DNA from: G963662265 sp963668545
Lineage (GTDB): Bacteria > Spirochaetota > Spirochaetia > CADAEX01
Length of the DNA stretch: 64,000 nt
Direction of reading: 5' to 3'
NCBI GenBank assembly: GCA_963668545.1
Contig: OY764868.1
Span: forward strand, 2,046,001-2,110,000
Shown piece after piece: positions 1 to 8,718 of this stretch. Position 1 is the stretch's first letter. Each line of letters begins with the position of its first letter. Under the pieces are notes generated by a model. It searched no databases, had not been told where the DNA came from, and saw only the letters and a list, made by a program, of their open reading frames with translations. The translations under genes were made by a program, and so were the position numbers.

Positions 1-241
1 GCTGGGACAGGACACCCCTTTTTCAATTGCAAACTACTCTACAGGGGCAAATGCAGTACTTCCAACAGGAGGAATGGCAAAAACATTCTCCCCTGTTTCT
101 GTCCGTGATTTCATGAAGTTTTCATCAATCGTTAAAGTCGATTCAGAGGGTCTTGAAAATATTTCACAGCATGTAACAGAACTTGCTGATTATGAGGGAT
201 TTGTAACACATGCAAATGCACTCAAGCTGAGAAACAAATGA
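1..241 (+). CDS. hisD: Histidinol dehydrogenase, C-terminal part (runs off window start)
   Basis: The frame beginning at base 2 is open to a TGA at 239-241 and gives about 79 residues. It matches the C-terminal part of HisD, the NAD-dependent enzyme of the last two steps of histidine synthesis: a YSTGANAVLPTGG segment (the family's zinc/substrate region, usually G-N-HVLPT), then SPVSVRDFMK and the closing THANALKLR helix. The 5' end lies outside the window. The stop overlaps the folC start (ATGA), so the two are probably translationally coupled. The identification rests on a short stretch but the motif order is characteristic. Confidence 0.8.
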   Translation, partial: LGQDTPFSIANYSTGANAVLPTGGMAKTFSPVSVRDFMKFSSIVKVDSEGLENISQHVTELADYEGFVTHANALKLRNK

Positions 242-1575
242 ATTTCAGGAATTCTGATGAAGTATTCAGATACTTTGAATCTTTTACAAACCTTGAAAGG
301 AGCATGAGTTTCACAGAAAGGGAATACAGGCTTGACAGGATGCGCTATCTTCTTGATCTGTTTGAGAATCCCCAGAATGATCTCAAAATAATTCATGTTG
401 CAGGTTCCAAGGGAAAAGGGTCAACGGCCTCAGCCGCAGCGGCTGTTTTGGCTGGACTGGGATATAAAACAGGTCTTTATACTTCTCCACATCTTATCTC
501 CTATAAGGAGCGTATAACCCATGCCGGTCTGTTTATTGGAGAAAGCTTTCTCGTTGAAGCAGGAAACAGGATCAGAAACAGAATAACTGATGGAGCAATA
601 CCATTTCCCGATCCCCCTACTACATTCGAACTTCTTACTCTTTACGCATTTCTTCTTTTCAGGGAAACAGGCTGTCAGTGGGCAGTTATTGAAACAGGAA
701 TCGGAGGAAGGCTGGATGCCACCAATGTTGCTGTTCCCGAAGCATCAGTAATTACACCTATAGAACTGGAACATTCAGATATACTCGGAGATACTATTGA
801 AAAAATTGCTTCTGAAAAATGCGGCATAATAAAGAAAGGGATACCTGTCTTTGTATCTCCCCAGAAAACTTCAGCGCTTGAAATAATAAGGAAAACTTCT
901 GAAGAAAAATCAGCACCTCTTTATCTGCTCAATGACATAATAAAAATATCTGATGTATCTGTAACCAGGAAAGGAACAGATTTTGTTATATCTGAAAACG
1001 GGGAAAAATATTCAGCATCAGTAAATCTTCCCGGTATATTTCAGGCATATAATGCATCTCTTGCAGTTTTGACTGTCAAGGAGGCTCTTGGCATCTCATG
1101 GACCAGAGGACTTAAATACATTGAAAATATTCCTCTCAAAGGAAGAATAGAGATATTAAAAAGAGACAATAAGCCGGATATAGTTATTGACAGTTCACAT
1201 ACTCCTGACTCGGCAGCTATGCTTGCAGATACACTCTTTAATATTTACAAAGAAAACGGTGTCCTGATATACGGTTCGGTAGATGGAAAAGATTATAATG
1301 GAATGATCAGAAACCTCTCTCCATGTTTTAATGATATCATTATATCAAAACCGGGTTCATTCAAGAAAAGCAGTCCGGAAGATGTTTATATCAAGCTGAA
1401 AAAGACTTTTCCGGAAAAAAACATTATACTGGAAACAGATGCTGAAAAAGCATTATCTGCTGCTGAAAATATTTCAGCAGGAAAACAATATATTGCTGTG
1501 ACAGGATCATTCTATATGGCATCAGAAATTATAAAACTATTATCAGGAGTAACAGGATTTGGAAAATCTTTTTAA
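238..1575 (+). CDS. folC: Folylpolyglutamate synthase / dihydrofolate synthase
   Basis: A cytoplasmic Mur-ligase-type enzyme that adds glutamate to folates and, in bifunctional forms, to dihydropteroate. The 445 residues match the usual FolC length. Visible motifs are the P-loop GSKGKGS (56-62), YTSPHL (81-86), GIGGRLDATNV (154-164), SEKCGIIK with the lysine that is usually carbamylated (about 194), and DSSHTPDS (about 318-325) in place of the usual DGAHNP. The ATG overlaps the hisD stop as ATGA, and the 3' end overlaps the macro-domain gene by 17 bases, so the three genes probably form one transcript. Whether it has both activities cannot be told from sequence alone. Confidence 0.93.
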   Translation: MNFRNSDEVFRYFESFTNLERSMSFTEREYRLDRMRYLLDLFENPQNDLKIIHVAGSKGKGSTASAAAAVLAGLGYKTGLYTSPHLISYKERITHAGLFIGESFLVEAGNRIRNRITDGAIPFPDPPTTFELLTLYAFLLFRETGCQWAVIETGIGGRLDATNVAVPEASVITPIELEHSDILGDTIEKIASEKCGIIKKGIPVFVSPQKTSALEIIRKTSEEKSAPLYLLNDIIKISDVSVTRKGTDFVISENGEKYSASVNLPGIFQAYNASLAVLTVKEALGISWTRGLKYIENIPLKGRIEILKRDNKPDIVIDSSHTPDSAAMLADTLFNIYKENGVLIYGSVDGKDYNGMIRNLSPCFNDIIISKPGSFKKSSPEDVYIKLKKTFPEKNIILETDAEKALSAAENISAGKQYIAVTGSFYMASEIIKLLSGVTGFGKSF

Positions 1576-2104
1576 TAATAGAATAATTGTAATTAAAGGT
1601 GATATAACGAAAATAGAAGTTGATGCTGTTGTGAATGCGGCCAATTCTGCACTGCTGGGTGGTGGCGGTGTAGACGGTGCAATACACAGGAGCGGAGGCC
1701 CTGATATACTTGAAGAATGCAGGGAGATAAGAAAGACAGCATATCCTTCCGGAATGCCTGCTGGAAATGCTGTCATTACAACAGGTGGCTATCTTCCGGC
1801 CGGTTATGTTATTCATACAGTCGGACCGGTATGGCAGGGAGGTAAAAGGGGTGAAAAAATCATACTTGAAAAGGCCTATCTTAACAGCCTCAAACTGGCA
1901 ACTTCAAAAAATATTGATTCAGTGGCCTTTCCAGCAATATCTACAGGAATATACGGATATCCTAAAACAGAAGCAGCTGAAACAGCATATAAAACTGTTT
2001 CCGAATATCTTGAAAATCATAAAAAACCTGAAAAGGTTTATTTTGTTTTTTACAATCAGTCGGATATGGATATATTTATGAAAAAAATCAGGGGAGATAT
2101 ATAA
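1559..2104 (+). CDS. Macro-domain protein (O-acetyl-ADP-ribose deacetylase type)
   Basis: A stand-alone macro domain of 181 residues, the fold that binds ADP-ribose and often hydrolyses O-acetyl-ADP-ribose or ADP-ribosyl esters (YmdB/MacroD class). It shows VDAVVNAANSALLGGGGVDGAIH (split: NAAN at 26-29, GGGGVDGAIH at 34-43) and the second phosphate-binding loop PAISTGIYGYP (about 125-135). These are the residues that hold adenine ribose and diphosphate. The start is TTG, chosen because a caggag Shine-Dalgarno lies just upstream inside folC and the MENLFNNRIIVIKGDIT opening is typical. It follows folC in frame overlap. Role in the cell unknown; ADP-ribose metabolite clean-up is the usual guess. 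Confidence 0.9.
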   Translation: MENLFNNRIIVIKGDITKIEVDAVVNAANSALLGGGGVDGAIHRSGGPDILEECREIRKTAYPSGMPAGNAVITTGGYLPAGYVIHTVGPVWQGGKRGEKIILEKAYLNSLKLATSKNIDSVAFPAISTGIYGYPKTEAAETAYKTVSEYLENHKKPEKVYFVFYNQSDMDIFMKKIRGDI

Positions 2105-2185
2105 TATTTAACCTGATTCTGATTAATAAATTCATATATTTTGCAGTAATTGCTTTCATACAATAATTACCGGAGAAAATGTCAG

Positions 2186-3592
2186 ATGTCTCTTAACACA
2201 AAAGAAATTGACTTGATTATAAACGAACTTGACCTTGCCGGCAGCTATATCCAGAAAATAACTCAATCCGATTTTCAGTCCCTCTATTTTTCACTGTACA
2301 AACCCGGCAACAGATTCACTGTAAAAATATCCCTGTCCCAGGGTAGAACAAGGATGTGCAGGACATCGTCAGGAGCAGGAAAAGGGTCAAAGCTTCAACG
2401 CTTTGAGCAGTTCCTACGTTCAAGGATATTAAGCGGAAGAATTACTGAAGCTTCACAGCCGGGGAATGACAGGATTGTCAGACTTGTCATTTTGAAGGGG
2501 GGAGAAACAACAAACCTCTATATCAGGCTGTGGGGGGGAAACTCCAATATCATAGCAACTGATTCTGAAGGTATGATACTTGATGCTTTCTACAGAAGAC
2601 CTGGTAAAAATGAACAGAGCGGCGGCATTTTCACTCTCCCGGTAAATGAAAAACACAATTCAGGAAAGTTCAGCATCAGGGAATATCCTGAATCTGAAGA
2701 CTTTAATTCATTTATCGACAGATACTATACAGATCTGGAAACCAGTGAAACAAGGGAAAGACTTAGAACAAAACTCCTCACAAGTCTGAATAAAAAAGCT
2801 GTCAGTCTTGAAGCAAAAATAAAGAGCAGGGAAAATAATTTCGAAAAATATGATTCAGCAGAATCTTTCAAACATTATGGAGAGCTTCTCCTGAGCTTTT
2901 CATATAAATGGAAAAAGGGTGAAAAATGGCTTGATGCTGAAAATTATTATGAAAACAACAGAACAACCCGAATAGAAGTGGACCCTGATATTTCAATTGA
3001 AAAAAATGCAGACAGGTATTTTACAAAATATAAAAAACTGAAAAAATCCAGAGAAAATTTTCTGGAAGAGCTTGAAAACCTCGAAAACAGATTAAACAGG
3101 ATAAAAAAACAGATAACGGAAGCAGAAGAGGAAAACAGCATAAAAATCCTTTCAGACAGGCTCAGGGAAACAGAAACTGAAAAGAAATCCGGGGGGGAAA
3201 AACAGATTCCGGGACTTCAGTTTTATTCAGGAGGGTTCATTATTCTTGTCGGCAGAGGTGCAAAAGAGAATGATACACTTCTACGTCATCATGTAAAAGG
3301 CAATGATTACTGGCTGCATGCAAGGGATTATCCCGGAGGATATATATTTATAAAAAATATCAAAGGTAAATCCATACCGCTTGAAACACTTCTTGATGCT
3401 GGTAATCTTGCTGTATTCTACAGCAAGGGTAAAAATTCCGGGAAAGGTGAGGTTTACTATACACAGGTAAAGTATCTGAGAAGAACCAAAAATGGGAAAA
3501 CCGGCCTTGTTATTCCGACACAGGAGAAAAATCTTTCAATAACTGTTGATGATCAGCGGATTAAAAGGCTTTTTGACAAAGAAAATTCCTGA
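2186..3592 (+). CDS. NFACT family protein (RqcH/Rqc2-like, formerly fibronectin-binding FbpA)
   Basis: About 468 residues with the NFACT-N, coiled-coil and NFACT-R (DUF814) layout. Family members bind split 60S/50S-peptidyl-tRNA complexes and recruit Ala-tRNA to add C-terminal alanine tails in ribosome rescue. The NFACT-R part is clear near the C-terminus: GRGAKENDTLLRHH followed by NDYWLHARDYPGGY, the segment with the family's ND and W-H motif. The middle (roughly residues 190-330) is highly charged, Lys/Glu-rich coiled coil. An upstream in-frame TTG exists at 2150, but ATG 2186 has a ggag Shine-Dalgarno at the right distance and gives the usual MSLNTKEID-like N-terminus. At 468 residues it is shorter than many Rqc2 proteins, so the N-terminal lobes may be reduced. 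Confidence 0.85.
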   Translation: MSLNTKEIDLIINELDLAGSYIQKITQSDFQSLYFSLYKPGNRFTVKISLSQGRTRMCRTSSGAGKGSKLQRFEQFLRSRILSGRITEASQPGNDRIVRLVILKGGETTNLYIRLWGGNSNIIATDSEGMILDAFYRRPGKNEQSGGIFTLPVNEKHNSGKFSIREYPESEDFNSFIDRYYTDLETSETRERLRTKLLTSLNKKAVSLEAKIKSRENNFEKYDSAESFKHYGELLLSFSYKWKKGEKWLDAENYYENNRTTRIEVDPDISIEKNADRYFTKYKKLKKSRENFLEELENLENRLNRIKKQITEAEEENSIKILSDRLRETETEKKSGGEKQIPGLQFYSGGFIILVGRGAKENDTLLRHHVKGNDYWLHARDYPGGYIFIKNIKGKSIPLETLLDAGNLAVFYSKGKNSGKGEVYYTQVKYLRRTKNGKTGLVIPTQEKNLSITVDDQRIKRLFDKENS

Positions 3593-3735
3593 TCTGCATC
3601 CTTTTCGAGCCGGAATGAAGGATATCATCAGACACCGGTAAAAAACCTGTAATTTGTTATATCTAATTATATTTCATAGTAAAAAGTTGCAGATAAATAT
3701 TGAAAAAAGATATTTTATAAAGAATAATAAGTATC

Positions 3736-4599
3736 ATGGTTACAGATTATTCAAACATTTCCTATGAAAACTTTAAAGTACGCGGGCCGATAGTCGATGG
3801 AATTTTTTATCCTGATGATGATCTGCTGCTGCATAATAAAGTTGAACTTCTGATTGAAAATTCCAGGGTTCAACCAGGAAGATCTTCCGGGATTATATCA
3901 CCTCATGCTGCATTCGCATTTTCCGGAGAACTTGCAGCAGCATCATTTCAGTCTGCTGCTGAAAGGGAAGTAGATAAAGTTATAATTATTGCCCCTGTTC
4001 ACAGAGACTACACTGAAAGGATTTTTCTTACAGAATCAGATTTTTTCAGCATCCCCACTGCAAATATCAAGGTTGATACAGAAACTGTAAACAAATTACT
4101 TGAATACAATCCTCTCTTCCAGATAAATGACATACCTCATCTTGAAGAGCACTGTATTGAAATCCAGCTTCCCTTTATAGCCCATCTTTTCCCTGAAGCT
4201 GAAATAATACCGATACTCATAGGAAACAACTCATCAAAACTTGTTCTAACGCTTGTTGATGCCATTAAAAAGGTATTTAATGATAATTTTGAAAAAACAT
4301 TAATTGTTGCATCCTCAAATATTGTTTCATACCTTGAACAGGATACAGCTCACCAATACTGTGAATATCTTCTTGATATCATAAAAACAGGTAATCATGA
4401 AAAACTGATAGAAGAGGTTGACAGATGCAAATTAAAGTCCAAGGGGCTTTCAACAATTGCATCACTTCTCCTGCTTACAGGCAAGGATGCCGGTATAAAT
4501 ATTCTGAGAACCAGGGATTCAGCAAAAACCGGCAAAGACAGCGGCAAGGTAGTCTGTTACGCGGCAATATCTGTAAATAAGGAAAACAGGGTAACATGA
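3736..4599 (+). CDS. amrB: Memo-family protein (AmmeMemoRadiSam system protein B)
   Basis: A 287-residue member of the MEMO/DUF52 family, related to extradiol dioxygenases. Metal-ligand-type histidines are present in SPHAAF (H57), APVHRDY (H89) and the signature EEHCIEIQLPF (H139). The family's other conserved site, usually SSDLSHY, reads SSNIVSY (about 193-199), so Asp and His are lost. It sits directly before the AMMECR1 gene with stop and start touching (4599/4600), the pairing expected for the AmmeMemoRadiSam system, though the radical-SAM partner is not in this window. The biochemical role of the bacterial system is not settled. Confidence 0.87.
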   Translation: MVTDYSNISYENFKVRGPIVDGIFYPDDDLLLHNKVELLIENSRVQPGRSSGIISPHAAFAFSGELAAASFQSAAEREVDKVIIIAPVHRDYTERIFLTESDFFSIPTANIKVDTETVNKLLEYNPLFQINDIPHLEEHCIEIQLPFIAHLFPEAEIIPILIGNNSSKLVLTLVDAIKKVFNDNFEKTLIVASSNIVSYLEQDTAHQYCEYLLDIIKTGNHEKLIEEVDRCKLKSKGLSTIASLLLLTGKDAGINILRTRDSAKTGKDSGKVVCYAAISVNKENRVT

Positions 4600-5145
4600 A
4601 TGGAATTTACACTTTCAGATTATGAAAAAAAACTGCTCCTTCAGACAGCCAGGGAAACTATAACAGCTGTACTTCAAAAAAGGGAACCTGTTTATAAAGA
4701 GCCTACAGAGTTGCTCCAAAAGAACTGCGGTGCATTTGTAACTCTGCATAAAAAGGGGACTTTAAGAGGGTGTATAGGATATCTTTCAGGGATAAAACCC
4801 CTTTTTGAGACTATACAGGATATGGCAGTTTCAAGTGCTTTTAACGATCCAAGATTCCATCCGGTTGAGATTGAAGAATTGGGGGATCTTGTAATTGAAA
4901 TATCTGTTCTATCTCCTATGAATAAAATAACTGATATAAATGAAATTGAGCCGGGAAAGCACGGGCTTTTTCTTAAAAAAGGATTTTCATCCGGAACGCT
5001 TCTGCCACAGGTCGCACTTGAACAGGGCTGGGACAGGGAAACATTTGTCAGGTACACCTGTACCAAGGCAGGTCTGCCTGCAGATGCCTATATGGATAAA
5101 TCTGCAGAACTTTTCACATATACAGCTGAAGTTTTCAGTGAATAG
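4600..5145 (+). CDS. amrA: AMMECR1-domain protein (AmmeMemoRadiSam system protein A)
   Basis: 181 residues covering one AMMECR1 domain. The hallmark LRGCIG is at 55-60, followed by AVSSAFNDPRFHPV and an EIEELGDLVIEISVLSP strand, all as in the family. The protein is predicted cytoplasmic, with no signal or membrane segment. Its ATG follows the Memo stop with no gap, so the two are co-translated. It converges with the next gene on the other strand with only 3 bases between the stops and no obvious hairpin. Molecular function unproven; the family has been linked to redox or RNA roles only loosely. Confidence 0.88.
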   Translation: MEFTLSDYEKKLLLQTARETITAVLQKREPVYKEPTELLQKNCGAFVTLHKKGTLRGCIGYLSGIKPLFETIQDMAVSSAFNDPRFHPVEIEELGDLVIEISVLSPMNKITDINEIEPGKHGLFLKKGFSSGTLLPQVALEQGWDRETFVRYTCTKAGLPADAYMDKSAELFTYTAEVFSE

Positions 5146-5148
5146 TGT

Positions 5149-5841
5149 TTACTGAACAGCAGCAGCAATTGACTTGAATGCTTTCCTGATTTCCCCTTCT
5201 GAAAAATGCTTTACTGCAAAAACAGTAATAAATCCCGGGTCTATAAACTCAGTTTCTGTAAAATTCCTCAGGTATGTATATTTTTTATCGTTTATTAGAA
5301 CTTCCTCACAGTACCATGAACCGTCAAAAACTGAAAAGGAATTATCAATCGATTCATTGAGTGCCCACCTCATTTTAAAGCATTTTTCTGTTTTTTCATC
5401 GAAATGAACTTTCAGCGTATATTCAAATTCCTTACCTATACCCAGTGTTTCAAAATCAGTTTTCACCCTCTGATAAAATATTTCCTCAGGATAATCTGCC
5501 CTGTAGTAGACCTCTGATGAAGCCATTCTGGGAAAAACTTCTTCCGATGAATCAAGGTCTGCAAGAAGGTCTGCAACCTTATCAATTGAAGTTGAAATCA
5601 GCATATGGTAATCAGAAACAATTGAGAACCTTTCCTCATTATCCCTGTTATATGTTTTACTGATTTTTACAGGCTTTTTCATAAGTTTCTGATAATCAGG
5701 ATTTCCTGATATTCCGTAGCCGTTATAATCTGTTTCATCCCCTGCCATGCTTTCCTTAAAATCTGAAAATGCAATTCCCGCAATAAGAACAAAAACAGTA
5801 ACAAATATTTTTTTAATATTATTTTTGCTGTACACAGTCAA
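5149..5841 (-). CDS. Secreted START/SRPBCC-like protein
   Basis: 230 residues with an N-terminal hydrophobic signal-like segment (KKIFVTVFVLIAGIAFS). The rest resembles a START/SRPBCC ligand-binding fold: a segment on vibration of lumenal 'STSIDKVADLLADLD' type, then YYRADYPEEIFYQRVK and RWALNESIDNSFSVFDGSW, similar to polyketide-cyclase or START-like proteins that appear in bacterial envelopes. The start is TTG with gagg upstream. It lies 44 bases downstream of the FecR gene on the same strand and may be the last gene of that transcript. I cannot name a ligand; the fold call is by pattern, not by a defining motif. Confidence 0.55.
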   Translation of the reverse strand: MTVYSKNNIKKIFVTVFVLIAGIAFSDFKESMAGDETDYNGYGISGNPDYQKLMKKPVKISKTYNRDNEERFSIVSDYHMLISTSIDKVADLLADLDSSEEVFPRMASSEVYYRADYPEEIFYQRVKTDFETLGIGKEFEYTLKVHFDEKTEKCFKMRWALNESIDNSFSVFDGSWYCEEVLINDKKYTYLRNFTETEFIDPGFITVFAVKHFSEGEIRKAFKSIAAAVQ

Positions 5842-5885
5842 ACCGCCTCAATTTTATCGTAAAAAGACAAATCTACATTATATTT

Positions 5886-6854
5886 TCAGTATGTTGCATA
5901 CCTTACAAGTCCCCCCACCCCTCCGAATAGAAGAACACCGCCTGACACCTTGAAAGCAAACTGCAGTTCTTCTGTGGAAGAAGGTGCATACTCACTCATG
6001 AAAAAGGATGTAAGCTCAAGTGCTGTTCCTGCAAAAATCAGGCTCATGCTTCCCCAGAATATCCTGTTCCTTTCATTGAATCTTTTTTCCTCTTTAAGCT
6101 TTTCAAGGTCCTTCATAGTTATGATAGTCAGAGGTTCGGATTTGAATTCATGAAGTCCCCAGTAAGCTGTGATCTCTTCTGATATTTTTTCACTTACAAG
6201 TTCTTTTTCGGGCTCCCTTGTTGAAAGAGAAACCATCTCCTCTGCAGATATTATAATTTTAACCGGTTCAACAATCTCCTGTATTTCAGCAATCTCTGAA
6301 GGCACTTCCTCCACTTCACCTGCAATTTCAAGGGCAATTTCCTTTTTCTTCTCAACTTCAACAGATCCCTCGAAGCAGTAGATTCGGGTAACAAGGTCTT
6401 CCTCTACACCAAGAGGATCTGCAACAATATCATAACCGAAATCAGTTCCCCTGACTCCACATACAGCGCTCTTTCCGTCAATTTTGAACTGCTGTGTACC
6501 TGTCAGTTTCTGGACCTTGGCCCGTATTTTGCCGTATGAAAGAGCAAACGAACCTCCCCCTTTTTCCTCAAAATCATCGATCAGGAAATTCGAGTTTTCA
6601 GATACCTTGATAATATTATTGGAACTTGCAACCTGGATTTCAAGAAGAGTATTCTCCTCTGTAAAGACCATATCATCCTTTTTAAGCTCAAGACCGATTA
6701 CATCCTCTTCATACAGGTCAAAATAGTACTCATCGCTGCCGCTTACAACAGTAAACCCCTCACCTTCAGCATAAATAACTATACAGGCCGGCTGGCTCTG
6801 GGCATGAGAGAAAAACGGTATTAATATTAATAAAAGTATAATTATCTTTTTCAT
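5886..6854 (-). CDS. FecR-domain protein with C-terminal membrane segments
   Basis: 322 residues with a signal peptide (MKKIIILLLILIPFFSHAQS). A FecR domain follows: SNNIIKVSENSNFLIDD, then SFALSYGKIRAKVQKL and the typical CGVRGTDFGYDIV turn. After a Glu-rich linker (EIAGEVEEVPSEIAEIQEI) the last 60 residues hold two hydrophobic stretches, so the protein may be anchored by its C-terminus. An in-frame TTG 36 bases upstream (6890) has an aagg sequence close by and could also be used; the ATG at 6854 is preferred because it gives a clean signal peptide. No sigma factor or TonB receptor is adjacent, so this is not the classic Fec system; it is probably a structural or signalling envelope protein. 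Confidence 0.7.
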   Translation of the reverse strand: MKKIIILLLILIPFFSHAQSQPACIVIYAEGEGFTVVSGSDEYYFDLYEEDVIGLELKKDDMVFTEENTLLEIQVASSNNIIKVSENSNFLIDDFEEKGGGSFALSYGKIRAKVQKLTGTQQFKIDGKSAVCGVRGTDFGYDIVADPLGVEEDLVTRIYCFEGSVEVEKKKEIALEIAGEVEEVPSEIAEIQEIVEPVKIIISAEEMVSLSTREPEKELVSEKISEEITAYWGLHEFKSEPLTIITMKDLEKLKEEKRFNERNRIFWGSMSLIFAGTALELTSFFMSEYAPSSTEELQFAFKVSGGVLLFGGVGGLVRYATY

Positions 6855-6962
6855 ACAATAAATGGTAAATGAAAAACTGTTTTTTTTCAAAACCTTTTTT
6901 GAATTGTCAGTGATAATAAAAAATGCATCAGCTTCTTCTGCATCATATTATTATAAATAAAT

Positions 6963-7907
6963 TCATACAGAAAAGCTGTATTTTTTTAAAAACCTGTTTA
7001 CATGATTAATAATTCTGGAAGAATTTTCAGGACTTTCCCAGAAAACATTATCAATTTTTTTAAAGAAAGTAATCTGGCGTTTCGCATATTTCCTTGAATC
7101 CTGTTTAATCATCTCCCTGACCTCTGCAAGACTGAAATCGCCGGTCCTTTCCATCAATGAGAATTCGCTGTATCCTATTCCCCCCATTCCGGGGTCATCT
7201 TCCGAATATCCCATTCTTTTCAGGTCTCTGTATTCTTCAACAAGGCCGCTTTCAAACATGAGGTCAACTCGACTGTTTATCCTGCCGTAAAGTTCTTCCC
7301 TGTCCCTTGCAAGACCGATAAGAAGAAAATCATATTCACCCCTTGTCCTGTCAGGTACTGTAAATGATGAGAGCGGTTTTCCTGACGCGTGGTATACTTC
7401 AAGAGCCCTTGTAAGCCTGTAATGGTCATTTTCCGCTATTCTTGCAAAGGAAACCGGGTCAACATATTCAAGTTCTTTTCTTAAAGATTCAGGACCTTCA
7501 TTAACCAGCCTCACCTGAATTATCTGCCTGATATCAGGGGAACTCTGAGGCGATTCGGGGAGTCCGTAAATAAAGTTTTTAAGGAAAAATGCATTCCCCC
7601 CTGAAACAAGAGGTATTTTTCCCCGCTGATAGATTTCCCGGCAGAGTATATCACCTTCCCTTACAAAATCACCTGCCCCGAATTCCTGATCCGGGGTAAG
7701 AAATCCGACAAGGTGATGTTTGATTTTTTCTCTTATTACTTTTTCTGGTGCAGCAGTACCTATCTCCATGTATTTATATACCTGGAGAGAATCAAGGTTT
7801 ATTATTTCAGAAATATTTCTGAAATTCAGAAGAAAAGCTGTTTTCCCTACTGCAGTGGGGCCGAATATAACGACAACAGGTATTTTATTCTTCGATTCTG
7901 TATTCAA
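6963..7907 (-). CDS. miaA: tRNA dimethylallyltransferase
   Basis: Transfers the dimethylallyl group to N6 of A37 in tRNAs reading UNN codons. 314 residues, full length. P-loop GPTAVGKT (16-23); DSLQVYKYMEIGTAAP (39-54), the substrate-binding motif (usually DSMQVYRGMDIGTAKP); the SGGNAFFLKNFIYGLP segment; and AIKQDSRKYAKRQITFFKK-like C-terminal tRNA contacts (MIKQDSRKYAKRQITFF). The TTG start overlaps the end of rpoZ by 23 bases, so the two are co-transcribed. A short hairpin followed by T residues lies in the 100 bases before the next gene and may end the transcript. Confidence 0.95.
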   Translation of the reverse strand: MNTESKNKIPVVVIFGPTAVGKTAFLLNFRNISEIINLDSLQVYKYMEIGTAAPEKVIREKIKHHLVGFLTPDQEFGAGDFVREGDILCREIYQRGKIPLVSGGNAFFLKNFIYGLPESPQSSPDIRQIIQVRLVNEGPESLRKELEYVDPVSFARIAENDHYRLTRALEVYHASGKPLSSFTVPDRTRGEYDFLLIGLARDREELYGRINSRVDLMFESGLVEEYRDLKRMGYSEDDPGMGGIGYSEFSLMERTGDFSLAEVREMIKQDSRKYAKRQITFFKKIDNVFWESPENSSRIINHVNRFLKKYSFSV

Positions 7908-8073
7908 TCTTATCAGTCAGGATCTGTTTGAGAGATGCTGAAACAACCTTTTCCTTACCGTCTTCAAGATCATCATCTCCTGTAACAGTTATCTGTGAAG
8001 CCCTTTTAATGGCAGCACATGTCATTTCATAAACATTTTCTTCATTATCAACAAGTTTGTCGATTGGAATCAT
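7885..8073 (-). CDS. rpoZ: RNA polymerase omega subunit
   Basis: 62 residues beginning MIPIDKLVDNEENVYEMTCAAIKRA, the omega N-terminal helix pattern (usually I-x-K-L-x-x-x-N-x-Y-E-x-V-x-x-A-A-K-R-A-R). It is at the short end for omega. The start is fixed by a strong aggag Shine-Dalgarno eight bases upstream. It lies between cmk and miaA, in the yicC-(kinase)-rpoZ order common in bacteria, where the kinase is normally guanylate kinase. It supports core RNA polymerase assembly. Confidence 0.85.
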   Translation of the reverse strand: MIPIDKLVDNEENVYEMTCAAIKRASQITVTGDDDLEDGKEKVVSASLKQILTDKIEYRIEE

Positions 8074-8187
8074 CAGCAGTTATCTCCTATTTTATTTGCA
8101 AGAAAAATCTCCATAAATCATTGACAGCTATAGAGATAGAATTGAGTATATTTTATTATGAAAAAAAAGTAAAGATTTATACAATCT

Positions 8188-8718
8188 CTACTGTATAAGA
8201 TTTCTTCTTCTGATCTCAGCTGCCGCTAGAATAATTTCTGCAACCGCATCAGGTCTGAAATTCTCAGTATTTATAAGAATATCAACATGTCTGAAATCAT
8301 TATTATCTATGTTGTAGAGATTTTTATATCTTTCAGTATCACGAGCATCCCTTGCAACTGTCTTGTCAAGTATTTCCTGATAATCACCACCTTCCCTTTT
8401 ATGTATCCGTGAAGCCCTGACCTCTTCACCGGCATCAAGAAATACCCTCAGGTCTGCATCGTCAATAAGCCATACCGCAAGCCTTGAACCCAGGACACAC
8501 TCACCTTCTGAAGCCAGTTCCTTCTGCCTGTTGTCAAGGTAGATATCATACTTGCTGTCTTTTTCAGCCATACGGCAGAAATCATCGAAGTTAATTCCCT
8601 GTTCTTCAGCCATTGTATGGAATGTATAATTTATAAGCCTGAAACCCAGTTTTTCAGCAACAATCTTACTTACAGTTGTGTTGCCGCAGCCGCTTTTTCC
8701 TGAAATTGCAATTTTCAT
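8188..8718 (-). CDS. cmk: Cytidylate kinase, archaeal/short type
   Basis: 176 residues starting MKIAISGKSGCGNTTVSKIVAEKLG, a P-loop in which the usual lysine position reads Asn-Thr-Thr, as in the archaeal-type cytidylate kinases (which have GSGTTT). Further family marks are DIYLDNRQKELA, the substrate lid LGSRLAVWLI, the EEVRASRIHKREG segment, and RYKNLYNIDNND. It phosphorylates CMP and dCMP. Its ATG touches the yicC stop (8718/8719). In most bacteria the gene next to yicC and rpoZ is gmk, so this placement is unusual. A dedicated guanylate kinase is not seen in the window. Confidence 0.85.
   Translation of the reverse strand: MKIAISGKSGCGNTTVSKIVAEKLGFRLINYTFHTMAEEQGINFDDFCRMAEKDSKYDIYLDNRQKELASEGECVLGSRLAVWLIDDADLRVFLDAGEEVRASRIHKREGGDYQEILDKTVARDARDTERYKNLYNIDNNDFRHVDILINTENFRPDAVAEIILAAAEIRRRNLIQ

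Noticed and set aside
6901..6955. Intrinsic terminator after miaA
   Set aside because: Only a 5-bp stem with a 10-base loop before the T run; too weak to list as a feature.
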